A model generated the notes under the pieces. That model was not told the origin of the DNA and searched no databases. It worked only from the letters and a program-made list of their open reading frames with translations. Source: Deltaproteobacteria bacterium ADurb.Bin207 (lineage in GTDB: Bacteria > Myxococcota_A > Polyangia > Polyangiales > Polyangiaceae). From it: a DNA stretch of 64,000 nucleotides. The DNA lies in NCBI GenBank assembly GCA_002070115.1, contig MWCO01000016.1, positions 1-64,000 of the forward strand, read 5' to 3'. Below, piece after piece: positions 1-8,613 of the stretch. Each line of letters starts with the position of its first letter. Position 1 is the first letter of the stretch. The translations under genes and the position numbers were made by a program.

Positions 1-9
1 ATCCAATTA

Positions 10-396
10 TTACATATATTGTCGATTACAACGTAATCTGGCGCTTGTTCCTCTCCCGTTTGCGAAATCTACGTTAAAAGGTTTGGTCAAAAAATCGCAG
101 GCCCCGGAACGCACGGCCTCCACAGCCATTTCCACGCTGCCAAACGCAGTAATCAAAAGCACGAGCTGGCTTGGGTTGGATTCCAATACCGCTTGGAGCA
201 AGTCCACCCCCCGGATTTCAGGCATTTCCACGTCGGTGATGATGAGGTCGAATTCTTCTTCTCCAAGACGTGCCAGGGCTTCCCTGGGCGACGTCATCGG
301 CACCGCCTCGTAGCCCGCCGCCTCCAGACTTTCACAAAGATAATCGACCACCGAAGGGTCGTCGTCGAGCACCAAGAGCCGTTTCTTAGTCGTCAT
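10..396 (-). CDS. Response regulator, receiver domain only or truncated NtrC-type
   Basis: The 128 residues form a complete CheY-like receiver domain: acidic pair D11-D13, phosphoacceptor D55 in LIITDVEMPE, T83 and K105 in FLTKPFNVD. The ATG at 396 overlaps the stop of the kinase gene by 11 bp, so the two are translationally coupled partners. The run GSVEMAVEAVRSGACDFLTKPFNVD-type (seen here in pieces) is typical of NtrC-family regulators, which continue into a sigma-54 AAA+ domain. Here the reading leaves the family pattern after residue 110 and stops at base 10, in an AT-rich stretch unlike the rest of the window. Either it is a single-domain regulator, or a larger NtrC-like gene is broken by a frameshift, an insertion or an assembly end. 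The receiver call is firm; the C-terminal state is not. Confidence 0.85.
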   Translation of the reverse strand: MTTKKRLLVLDDDPSVVDYLCESLEAAGYEAVPMTSPREALARLGEEEFDLIITDVEMPEIRGVDLLQAVLESNPSQLVLLITAFGSVEMAVEAVRSGACDFLTKPFNVDFANGRGTSARLRCNRQYM

Positions 397-1882
397 CGGT
401 CGGGGCCCTCCCAGATGCATCCACCATCGGAAAATGAACGATAAATCGACTTCCCCGTCCAGAGGGGCCCACCGCGGCGCAGACCCAACCACCGTGATCG
501 GTCATGATCGACTTCACCACGGATAGCCCCAGCCCCGTGCCCGCGCGACGTTCATCCTCCCGCCATTGCGAAACCAAAGGATCAAATACTTTCGGCAGAA
601 CGTCTGGCTCGATACCGATCCCCTCGTCGTCCACCATGATACAAACCGTGTTTTCTTGTCGAGAGGTAGCGGGAGGCGTATAGGTGGAGGGTTGTAGCGT
701 CACCTCGATGCGATGGCCCCGAGAGCTGGCGTGCAGTGCGTTTTGCACTAGATTCAAGATCACCTGCTGCACCAACCCCGCGTTGGCAAGCACCGGCGGC
801 GTGTCTCGAGCCGTCCACCGAAGTTCGACGCCTTGTCGCTCGGCATGGGGCATGAGAAGCTCTAGCACTTGCCCAACGGGCTCGACAAGAGAAATAACGT
901 GTCGTTTCAATGGTTTACGTCTAGCAAGGGAAAGCAATCGCTCCACGATATCGGTGATGCGGTCGGTTTGTTCCACAAGGATTTCGGCGTTGCGACGGGC
1001 ATCGGAAGGCAGTTCTTGTCGCGCGGCAAGCAGACGAGCCCGGCCGTTGAGCACTTGAAGGGGAGAACCGATTTCATGAGCCAGACTGGCGGCGAGCTGT
1101 CCCACCAACGCCAGACGATTGAGTTCGGCCATTTCTGCTTGCAGACGATCCCTAGACTCCGCGGCTTGCACGATCTTGCGACGGCTTTCTTCCAGGGCCT
1201 GACTCATCAGATCGAATTCTCTTGCCAATTCTACTATCTCATCTTTACCAGATATTACAATTGGCTCCGAGTATTCGCCTTGTGCCAGTCGTCGAACGCG
1301 GTGCATGATCTGGTGCAAAGGACGATGGAGCCGGATATGAACGACCAACGACAGGGTGAGGGATAGTGCAATCACCACCGCTAGCATCGAAACCACCAAT
1401 CCTTGTCGTTCTTCGGACAAATCCGTTTGCAACGCGGCTCGTGGGCGCATCAAAACGATGAATCCGGCGTTGGCTCCCTGGACACGAACCGGTGTGCTGG
1501 CGACGAAATCGGTTTCCTCCACCACTTGCACGTGGATCGCTTCGGGTTCCGACTCACGCAACACGGCATTCGCGCGAGGCAAGTTGGGAGAGCTTCCCCA
1601 CGAACTGCTGAGGAGAGCCAGGTTCTTATCGAATACGAATACATCCAATTCCGGATCCCGGCGCTCCAACTGTTCCAACAATTGTTCGATGTCGGGCTGC
1701 TGACCGTCGCGAACCGCGCTCTCCACCCCTGTCCGAATCGCCGTCGCCAGCAAACTCAACTCACGACGAGCCACCAAGTCGAGATCCGACTCTTCTTGCT
1801 GCAACTGAAACCACCCATGGATCCCAAGCACCGAGGCTGTGGCCAACGCCAACCAAAGGGAAAGGGATACTGTCAATCGCAT
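386..1882 (-). CDS. Membrane sensor histidine kinase (HAMP-HisKA-HATPase)
   Basis: The protein has an N-terminal membrane helix (about residues 5-25), a periplasmic sensor segment of about 135 residues, a second helix near 160-185 and a HAMP domain. A HisKA domain follows, with the phosphorylated His in SLAHEIGSPLQ near residue 269. The HATPase_c domain shows an N box (NLVQNALHAS), DDEGIGI and GTGLGLS. It should autophosphorylate and pass phosphate to the receiver encoded immediately downstream (11-bp overlap). I use the ATG at 1882; a TTG at 1900 would add six residues, and neither has a strong ribosome site. It is divergent from the RND metal-efflux operon, so metal or envelope stress sensing in the periplasm is a reasonable inference. 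The ligand cannot be read from the sequence. Confidence 0.9.
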   Translation of the reverse strand: MRLTVSLSLWLALATASVLGIHGWFQLQQEESDLDLVARRELSLLATAIRTGVESAVRDGQQPDIEQLLEQLERRDPELDVFVFDKNLALLSSSWGSSPNLPRANAVLRESEPEAIHVQVVEETDFVASTPVRVQGANAGFIVLMRPRAALQTDLSEERQGLVVSMLAVVIALSLTLSLVVHIRLHRPLHQIMHRVRRLAQGEYSEPIVISGKDEIVELAREFDLMSQALEESRRKIVQAAESRDRLQAEMAELNRLALVGQLAASLAHEIGSPLQVLNGRARLLAARQELPSDARRNAEILVEQTDRITDIVERLLSLARRKPLKRHVISLVEPVGQVLELLMPHAERQGVELRWTARDTPPVLANAGLVQQVILNLVQNALHASSRGHRIEVTLQPSTYTPPATSRQENTVCIMVDDEGIGIEPDVLPKVFDPLVSQWREDERRAGTGLGLSVVKSIMTDHGGWVCAAVGPSGRGSRFIVHFPMVDASGRAPTDDD

Positions 1883-1970
1883 GGGAAACAATTGTGTCAA
1901 AAGTATACAAGTGTTTCAAGAGGAACCAGTCCGTGGGCCTTCAATCCCACGATTTCCTTTGGGAAACAGG

Positions 1971-1986
1971 TGGCATGGGAGATGCT
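1971..1986 (+). promoter_or_regulatory. Possible sigma-54 promoter-like element
   Basis: TGGCATG, four bases, then ATGCT gives the GG-N10-GC spacing of sigma-54 promoters, with one mismatch in the -12 box. It lies before the efflux operon and beside an NtrC-like regulator. However, it overlaps the preferred start codon of the adaptor gene, which argues against it. Low confidence. Confidence 0.2.
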
Positions 1987-3103
1987 CTCCCCCTGGGCCA
2001 TGACGCTTTCATCGTGGATACTCCTATTTCCCATCCTATTTCTGCTGGCTTGTTCGAAAACCCCCATCGTGCAAGAAACACTAAACGTTGCGTCTAGTTA
2101 TCCCCAAGGGAGCATTGTGATTCCCGAGGCCTCTCGAGCGTTTATCGAAGTGCAGGAAGTAAGCTCAGAAAAAACCGCCGCGCTCCTTCGCGCTCCGGCG
2201 CGGATCACCTTTCGAGACGGGGCGGTTTCAAAGCTTGGCGCTCCTTTGCCCGGGCGTGTGCAAGCCGTGCATGTGCGCTCGGGGGATTCCGTAAAAGCGG
2301 GCGAACCTTTGGTTACCCTCGATTGCCCCGATGCGGCTTCGAGCCGTGCATCCTTGAGCGTCGCTCGTGCGGCTCAACGGGAAGCTCAGGCCGCGCTCCA
2401 ACGCGAAACCCACATGCTCGAGCAGGGGGTGGGCACCGAAAAGGACCGCCTGGCGGCGGAACGCGCGCTCGCGGAAGCCGACGCCGAACTCGTTCGCGCC
2501 CAAGCAGCCGCACGATTCGTCGGAAACAGGCTCGGCACGACGGTTGTGCTCCGAGCGCCCATCGCAGGCGTTGTCGTAAGCCGCAATGCCACTGTCGGCG
2601 CGGCTGTGGACCCCGGCGGCGAGCCCCTCGTCGAGGTGGGAGATCCTTCCGAACTCTGGGTACAGGCCGATATCTTCGAGCGTGACCTTCACCTCGTACA
2701 GCCGGGATTGCGCGCTTTTCTCGAACTGCCCACCGCCTACGAGCCTCTCGCCGGAACCGTCGCTTTCGTGGGAGCTACCATCGAGAGCGATGCCCGTACG
2801 GCACCCGTACGCATCAATCTTGACGCAACATCTCATGAACTCCGTCCCGGCATGTTCGGCCGCGTTCGTATCGAAACCCCGCGGAAAGCACTCGCTCTGC
2901 CCACCGAAGCCGTGCTCATCAAAGACGGCGGAAAGTCCTTCGTACACATCCAAACCGAGCCCGGTGTCTTCGTTGCGCGGCAGGTAGCAGTCAGCCAACC
3001 CGTCGAAGGCAAAGTGCTCATCACCTCCGGCATCGCTCCAGGGGACCAGGTGGTCGTGCGTGGATCGCTATTGCTCGATGGTGCTGCTGCACAGCTTCTA
3101 TGA
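1982..3103 (+). CDS. czcB: RND efflux periplasmic adaptor (CzcB/HlyD family), lipoprotein
   Basis: This 373-residue protein is the membrane-fusion subunit of a tripartite exporter. It has a signal sequence ending in a lipobox (FLLAC), a biotinyl-lipoyl-like half (VQAVHVRSGDSVKAGEPLVTL), a helical hairpin rich in Ala/Glu/Arg (about residues 115-180), the second lipoyl half (LRAPIAGVVVSRNATVGAAV) and the beta-barrel and membrane-proximal regions (LRPGMFGRVRIE). An open frame extends upstream to 1403 but lies antisense to the kinase, so I start at the ATG at 1982, with AGGTGG eight bases upstream. ATG 2000 is an alternative that keeps the signal peptide. The pump gene follows after 38 bp. The symbol marks family type, not a proven substrate. 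Confidence 0.9.
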   Translation: MLSPWAMTLSSWILLFPILFLLACSKTPIVQETLNVASSYPQGSIVIPEASRAFIEVQEVSSEKTAALLRAPARITFRDGAVSKLGAPLPGRVQAVHVRSGDSVKAGEPLVTLDCPDAASSRASLSVARAAQREAQAALQRETHMLEQGVGTEKDRLAAERALAEADAELVRAQAAARFVGNRLGTTVVLRAPIAGVVVSRNATVGAAVDPGGEPLVEVGDPSELWVQADIFERDLHLVQPGLRAFLELPTAYEPLAGTVAFVGATIESDARTAPVRINLDATSHELRPGMFGRVRIETPRKALALPTEAVLIKDGGKSFVHIQTEPGVFVARQVAVSQPVEGKVLITSGIAPGDQVVVRGSLLLDGAAAQLL

Positions 3104-3141
3104 GACGGCACTAGCCTACACACCTCGAAAATCGCATAGAT

Positions 3142-6100
3142 ATGCTAAAAACGCTCATTCGCTTCTGTGTCGAACACCGCATCGCGGTGCTCTTGGCGGC
3201 TCTTGGCTTCGCTGCCTACGGGATTTTCGCCTACCTCCAAACCCCGGTGGAATCCTATCCCGACGTCACCAACCTGCAAGTCAACGTGATTGCCACGATG
3301 CCAGGGTTGGCCCCACCGGAGATTGAGCGTCAGGTAACCATTCCCCTGGAGCGCTCTCTCAACGGGCTTCCCAAAGTCCTTCGGATGCGAAGTGAAAGCC
3401 TTTTCGGTCTATCCCTCGTGTATCTCACCTTCGAGGATGACGTCGAGTCGTTCTGGGCGCGAACTATGGTGTCGGAGCGAATCCAATCCGCCGACGTCCC
3501 GGATGGAGTCACCCCCGTGCTGGGGCCTGACACCACCCCGCTCGGCCAAATTTTCGAATATCGCCTGCACAGTGACCGCCATACGCTCGCGGAATTGCGT
3601 TCCGAACAAGAATGGACAGTCGGACCCATGCTGCGACGGGTGGCCGGCGTGGGAGATGTCGTCAGTCGCGGCAGCTTTTTGAAAGAAGTTCACGTCGAAG
3701 TCGACCCCGCACGCTTGATCGCCCACGGATTGCAGCTTCGTGACGTTACCGACGCCATCGCCCGTGCCAACGTCAATGTTGGAGGAGGTTTTTTTCGACG
3801 CGGCGAACAGCAGATGGTCATTCGTGGCGTGGGTTATTTCTCTGACGCCAATGAAATCAAGCAAGTCGCTCTCAAAAACAGCCAGGGTATCCCCATCACC
3901 GTCGACGATATTGGTCGTGTGATGTTATCACACACACCCCGACAAGGATCGTTCGGCTTCAATGAGCAGCTCGAAGCAGTGCAAGGGGTCGTTTTTCTTC
4001 GACGAGGCGAAAACCCTTCGGTCGTGCTCGATGCACTGCACGAGCAGGTGCGCGCCCTCAACGACTCCATCTTGCCGGAAGGAATGGCTATCGAACCGCT
4101 CTACGATCGAAGCCTCCTGGTCAACAAAACCCTGCAAACCGTTCATACCAACCTTCTCGAGGGCGCGCTACTCGCCTTTGGGGTCGTCTGGCTCTTTATC
4201 CGAAGTTTGCGTGGTTCCGTGGTGGTGGTCACCATCATTCCCTTGTCCCTATTGACCGCTTTCATCGGCCTTTACCTGCTAAAAATGCCAGCCAACCTGA
4301 TCTCGATGGGAGCGATCGACTTTGGCATTCTGGTGGATGGCGCGGTCGTATTGGTCGAAAACGTCATTCGTCGCTATCGACAAGAACGGCCAGACAGCAC
4401 AAGCGCGCGAATCAAGCTGGTCACCGACGCCGCCGTCGATGTCGCGCGTCCGGTGCTCTTCGCCATGGCCATTATCATCGCCTCGTTGATTCCCGTATTC
4501 ACGCTGGAACGGGTGGAAGGGAGGATTTTCAAACCGTTGGCGCTGACGTATAGCTTTGCGTTGTTGGGGGCCTTGATCTTCGCACTCACGTTCATTCCAG
4601 CGCTGGCGGTGATGCTCCTGCGCGGAAAAGGCATGGAGAGCCGGGAGCCCGGATGGATAGAAAGTCTGCGAAATCATTATGAAAAATTGATAACCGTCGC
4701 GTTACGCCGTAGGCCTGTCGTTTTCCTTTGCGCCGTCTTGCTCCTTGGCGCGGGCGGGGTAGGGGCTTCACGTCTTGGAACCGAGTTTCTACCGGAACTC
4801 GATGAAGGCGATATTCTCGTTTTCGTCGAAATGCCATCGAGTATCTCCCTCGATGATGGCCAACAACTCTTGCGCGACGTGCGACGCCGCTTGTTGGCGT
4901 TTCCAGAAGTGCTCATGACCACCAGCCAGCAGGGCAGGCCCGAGGATGGCACGGACAACGAAAGCGTGAATATGTCCGAGACTTTCGTCCGTCTCAAACC
5001 CAAGTCCCAATGGCGAAAAGGGATGACGAAACCACGGCTCGAGGAAAGCATGCGCGAAGCGCTTTCCGAAATCCCAGGGGTCCGCTTCAACTTCTCCCAA
5101 CCCATCCGCGACAACGTCGAAGAAGCCATGAGCGGTGTCCGAGGACAGGTGGTTCTCAAAATATTCGGAACCGACCTGGCGGTGATGCGCGATACGCTAC
5201 AACGAGCCATCGAAGTGCTCCAGCCCATGGCGGGTGTCGTCGACCTTTCGCTCTACCGCGACCGGGAAGTGCCCCAACTCGAAATCCGTACGGACCGAGC
5301 CGCCATCGCAAGAGCTGGGATCAGTGTGGACGTCGTACAAGACGTCATCGAAACCGCGCTGGCCGGCAAAATTGTCACCGAGCTTTGGGAAGGGGAACGG
5401 ATCGTGCCCATCCGTGTCCAACTCGCGCCGGGGGATCGGGAAGACGTCTCTCGAATCGCTGAAATCCCTGTTTCCAACGATCGTGGGACCGTGTATCCGC
5501 TCGGGCACCTTTCGGTCATCGACGCTGGAACGGGGCGAGCATCCATCAATCGGGAAAACAATAGTCGTTCCCTTGCCTTGAAGTTCAACGTGGAGGGGCG
5601 CGACATGGGTTCCGCGGTTCACGAGGCCATCGAAACCGTTCGTCAAAAAATCATTGTTCCTGAAGGCACTTACCTGCAATGGGGAGGGGAGTTCGAAAAC
5701 CAACAGCGAGCCATGGGCCTGCTCATGATCATTGCCCCCCTTGCCCTTTTGGTCGTCGTATCCTTGCTTTGCGTGGGATTACGGTCTTTCCGAGGAGGCG
5801 CGGCCGTGCTCATCGTCATGCCCGTAGCCCTAACCGGTGGCATCTTTTCCCTGTTGTTTACCGGTGTCCATGCTTCGATCAGCGCCGCCATCGGGTTTGT
5901 GACCTTGCTTGGGCAAGTATCGCTCATGGCTTTGCTCATCTTGGGCGCTATCGATGAAGAGCGGCAACGTGGTATGTCACTTCACGAAGCGATCCGAACG
6001 GGCTCGGTCCGGCGAATGCGAGCGGTGTTGCTCGCTTCTTTGTTGGCTGTACTCGGTTTGATGCCCATGGCGGCCAATTCGGGGATGGGTAGCGAAACCC

Positions 6101-6231
6101 AACGGCCTTTCGCCCTGGTCATAGTAGGGGGCATGTCCACGACGCTGCTGGTTTCCTTGCTTGTGCTACCCATTATCTATTCGTTGTTGGCAAGCCCTGT
6201 CGTATCGCCCTCGAAGCAGGAGGAATCATGA
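3142..6231 (+). CDS. czcA: Heavy-metal RND efflux pump (CzcA/HME family)
   Basis: At 1029 residues it has the usual length of an inner-membrane RND proton/metal antiporter. The start matches the family (short cytoplasmic segment, TM1, then QTPVESYPDVTN). TM4 carries D393, D399 and E406 in AIDFGILVDGAVVLVEN, the DFG-x3-D-x6-E proton-relay pattern of CzcA-type pumps for divalent cations (Zn, Co, Cd, Ni). CusA-type copper pumps differ at this site. Two large periplasmic loops and the second half repeat (GTEFLPELDEGD) are intact. The stop overlaps the next start (ATGA), so adaptor, pump and outer-membrane channel form one operon. Substrate class is inferred from the TM4 motif; the exact metal is unknown. 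Confidence 0.95.
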   Translation: MLKTLIRFCVEHRIAVLLAALGFAAYGIFAYLQTPVESYPDVTNLQVNVIATMPGLAPPEIERQVTIPLERSLNGLPKVLRMRSESLFGLSLVYLTFEDDVESFWARTMVSERIQSADVPDGVTPVLGPDTTPLGQIFEYRLHSDRHTLAELRSEQEWTVGPMLRRVAGVGDVVSRGSFLKEVHVEVDPARLIAHGLQLRDVTDAIARANVNVGGGFFRRGEQQMVIRGVGYFSDANEIKQVALKNSQGIPITVDDIGRVMLSHTPRQGSFGFNEQLEAVQGVVFLRRGENPSVVLDALHEQVRALNDSILPEGMAIEPLYDRSLLVNKTLQTVHTNLLEGALLAFGVVWLFIRSLRGSVVVVTIIPLSLLTAFIGLYLLKMPANLISMGAIDFGILVDGAVVLVENVIRRYRQERPDSTSARIKLVTDAAVDVARPVLFAMAIIIASLIPVFTLERVEGRIFKPLALTYSFALLGALIFALTFIPALAVMLLRGKGMESREPGWIESLRNHYEKLITVALRRRPVVFLCAVLLLGAGGVGASRLGTEFLPELDEGDILVFVEMPSSISLDDGQQLLRDVRRRLLAFPEVLMTTSQQGRPEDGTDNESVNMSETFVRLKPKSQWRKGMTKPRLEESMREALSEIPGVRFNFSQPIRDNVEEAMSGVRGQVVLKIFGTDLAVMRDTLQRAIEVLQPMAGVVDLSLYRDREVPQLEIRTDRAAIARAGISVDVVQDVIETALAGKIVTELWEGERIVPIRVQLAPGDREDVSRIAEIPVSNDRGTVYPLGHLSVIDAGTGRASINRENNSRSLALKFNVEGRDMGSAVHEAIETVRQKIIVPEGTYLQWGGEFENQQRAMGLLMIIAPLALLVVVSLLCVGLRSFRGGAAVLIVMPVALTGGIFSLLFTGVHASISAAIGFVTLLGQVSLMALLILGAIDEERQRGMSLHEAIRTGSVRRMRAVLLASLLAVLGLMPMAANSGMGSETQRPFALVIVGGMSTTLLVSLLVLPIIYSLLASPVVSPSKQEES

Positions 6232-7514
6232 TTCGTGAAGCGACCGCAGGGCCGCTGGTGATGATGGTGCTGGCGCTGGCGACAGCATCTCCCGCCACTG
6301 CTGAAAGTCAGCGAAATCATTCAGAAAATCTGCCTTCCATCGTGACCTTACCGCAAACGTTGCGGCTTCTTCGCGATAGAAGTCCGGAGTCCAAAGCGCT
6401 TCGGGCCCGCCTGGATGTCGTCGCGGCCGAGCGGATGGAAGCGGATCTTTATCCCAATCCTTCGGTGAGTTATGGGGGGTTGGCTCTTGCGCAGGGGGCA
6501 CCGGTGGCTCCCCGCTGGCAGCATCAGATCACGGTAGAGCAACCGGTGTTGGTATTCGGACAGCGAAGTGCCAAACAAGCCTGGGCCGACCAACTTTTGC
6601 ATGCCGAGCGAGCCCAGGTCGAAGCGAGCCTCGCGGAGCAAGCGTTGCTGGCGAGCCAGGCGTTTTATGCGCTGCTGGCCGCGCAACAACGAAAAGAACT
6701 TGCGGAATGGAGCCTTCGGGACCTGGAGAATTTTGAAACCATCGTGCAACGGCGAACGGAAGCGGGAGACAGGAGCCTTTACGATCTTGCCAAAATCCAG
6801 TTGGAAACGAGTCTCCAGCGCACACTGCTGCAGACGGTAGAGACCGAACGAATTCATGCGGTGGGAACCCTTGCCGCAAGGCTGGGTTTTCCGGATTGGC
6901 GTCCCACCGCCCAGGGGAGTCTCGAGCCCTTGATGCTCCCTATCAGCAAGGAGAAGCTTAGGGAATATGCCATACGACATCACCCCACCATCCAGGCAGC
7001 GCGCGCTCGACAAGCCTCCGCCCAGAGCAGCCTCGCGTTGGCACGTCGCGAACGTTATCCCACGCCCACGGTAGCCCTGGGAACCCTGCTTACCCAACAC
7101 GAAAACAGCACCTCTGTTTTTTTGGGCCTATCCGTTCCCGTTGCGGTTTTTGACCATGGTCAGGCCGCAGTCGCAAAGGCAACCGCATCGATACGAGCCG
7201 AGCAGCGGCAAGGGGATGCGGAGCTTCAACGAGTTTTTGCTGAATTGGATCGCGCTTATCAGGTGTACGAGCGGCACCGTGCGACTTTGGCTTCGCTGGA
7301 TCGTCAAATGATTGAGAAAATACCGGTTCTTGAAAAAATGGCGGAAGATTCTTATCGGGGAGGTGGGTCCGGGATTTGGGATTGGCTGGACACCCACCGT
7401 TCCCTGATGGGATTGCGCCTTTTGCATCTGGAACAGCGCGAAGCGGTCAAGCAAGCGGAAGTGAGCCTATGGGCGGCGGCGGGGATGGCCTTTTCGGCAC
7501 CGGCTTCCCCGTAA
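6228..7514 (+). CDS. czcC: Outer-membrane channel of the metal efflux system (CzcC/TolC family)
   Basis: The 428-residue protein has a signal peptide ending near ASPATA and two long alpha-helical repeats separated by short beta segments, as in the outer membrane efflux protein family. Examples are LPQTLRLLRDRSPESKALRARL at the start of repeat one and HPTIQAARARQASAQSSLALARRERYP (quoted in pieces) in repeat two. Its ATG overlaps the pump stop as ATGA and has a strong AGGAGG seven bases upstream. It should form the trimeric exit duct with the CzcB/CzcA-like proteins encoded immediately before it. Confidence 0.92.
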   Translation: MIREATAGPLVMMVLALATASPATAESQRNHSENLPSIVTLPQTLRLLRDRSPESKALRARLDVVAAERMEADLYPNPSVSYGGLALAQGAPVAPRWQHQITVEQPVLVFGQRSAKQAWADQLLHAERAQVEASLAEQALLASQAFYALLAAQQRKELAEWSLRDLENFETIVQRRTEAGDRSLYDLAKIQLETSLQRTLLQTVETERIHAVGTLAARLGFPDWRPTAQGSLEPLMLPISKEKLREYAIRHHPTIQAARARQASAQSSLALARRERYPTPTVALGTLLTQHENSTSVFLGLSVPVAVFDHGQAAVAKATASIRAEQRQGDAELQRVFAELDRAYQVYERHRATLASLDRQMIEKIPVLEKMAEDSYRGGGSGIWDWLDTHRSLMGLRLLHLEQREAVKQAEVSLWAAAGMAFSAPASP

Positions 7515-7575
7515 GTGCTCGAAAACAGCCAATATTTACGACAATCCATGCCCAGCGTGGAAGTGCTATTCCTCC

Positions 7576-7604
7576 TTGACAGACGATGCTTTCGTATGTA
7601 GTTT
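7576..7604 (+). promoter_or_regulatory. Possible sigma-70 promoter with dyad
   Basis: TTGACA at 7576-7581 is followed after 17 bases by TAGTTT. The -10 is weak, but the short dyad TGTAG-N6-CTACA overlaps it, as an operator might. It lies 80-110 bp before the next gene, which is probably transcribed separately from the efflux operon. Confidence 0.35.
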
Positions 7605-7683
7605 CGTCTACAAACACGATCCGACTTCTCCCTCTGACGGTTCTGGTAGGAAAGTATCGGAATTCCACGATTGGAGGTCAATT

Positions 7684-8478
7684 TTGGCCAGCCTTCGCCG
7701 CCGTGCCTGGGCGATAGCAGCGTGTTGCCTGTTTACTCCCGGTCTGGCATTCGCCATCGACCCTTTCGAGCTTCAGGTATACGATGCGAACATCACGCCG
7801 AAGGGGCAATTCGGTCTCGAACTCCATAGCAATTACACGTTTTCCGGCAGGAAAACGCCTTCCTATTCGGGGGAGCTCGTGCCCGACGGTGCATTTCGCG
7901 TGCAATTCGAGCCAACCTACGGCGCGGCCGAATGGCTCGAACTGGGGTTGCATGCGTATACGTGGGTTTCTTCGGAGGGCAATCCGGACTTCGGGGGAGT
8001 GATGATTCGCGGTCTTTTCGTGGTTCCGCCGGAGTCGACCGCTCCCTTTTTTTTCGGCATCAAAGCCGAGTTGGGATGGGTAACCAAGGCCATCAGCGAG
8101 GAGGCCTGGGATCAGGAGTTTCGTTTCGTCTTGGGGTATTCGGACCGGGTTTTCCTCGCGGTCATCAACCCAATCGTGGGCTGGCCCCTGCAAGGATCGA
8201 CTATGTTCAGACCGGAGTTCGAGCCTTCCGCCAAGCTTGCCATCGATACCCAAGCTGGTTTTTCCCTTGGTTTTGAGCATTTCTCGAGTCTTGGGGCGTT
8301 TTCCGACGGTTTCGATTCTGCGTCGGAGCAGCAGCATTTGTTTTTCTCCGTTCTCGATCTCACCGACAAACAAGGCGTACCGCCTCCTTTTGCCTTGAAT
8401 ATCGGAGTGGGAAGGGGCTTGACCGACGCCACCCATGCGAAGTGGATCGCGAAAGCCGTCGTGGGGTTCAATCTTTGA
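7684..8478 (+). CDS. Predicted outer-membrane/secreted beta-rich protein
   Basis: I start this 264-residue protein at the TTG at 7684, which has GGAGG six bases upstream (7673-7677) and gives a clean signal peptide (positive MASLRRR, hydrophobic core, cleavage after GLAFA). The open frame before it has no such start. The mature part is rich in aromatic residues and alternating polar/hydrophobic strands (QFGLELHSNYTFSG, LELGLHAYTWVSSEG) and ends in Leu after VVGFN, which suits a small outer-membrane beta-barrel. It lies directly after the metal RND operon, and barrel proteins of this type often accompany such systems, but a functional link is inference. I cannot name a family. Confidence 0.75.
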   Translation: MASLRRRAWAIAACCLFTPGLAFAIDPFELQVYDANITPKGQFGLELHSNYTFSGRKTPSYSGELVPDGAFRVQFEPTYGAAEWLELGLHAYTWVSSEGNPDFGGVMIRGLFVVPPESTAPFFFGIKAELGWVTKAISEEAWDQEFRFVLGYSDRVFLAVINPIVGWPLQGSTMFRPEFEPSAKLAIDTQAGFSLGFEHFSSLGAFSDGFDSASEQQHLFFSVLDLTDKQGVPPPFALNIGVGRGLTDATHAKWIAKAVVGFNL

Positions 8479-8613
8479 GATTTTCTACAAAATTCAATAA
8501 AATCAGCTAATTGCGCCTACCAGGCACACCTTCTCTCACGGCGGTCGAGCATTTTGACTTCGCGACGAAAAATCCTGTTCCATTCTTTGCCTTAATGACT
8601 AGAGTCTCGCGCC

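Noticed and set aside
1403-1981. Upstream extension of the adaptor gene frame
   Set aside because: It lies antisense to the histidine kinase; the signal peptide marks the start at 1982.
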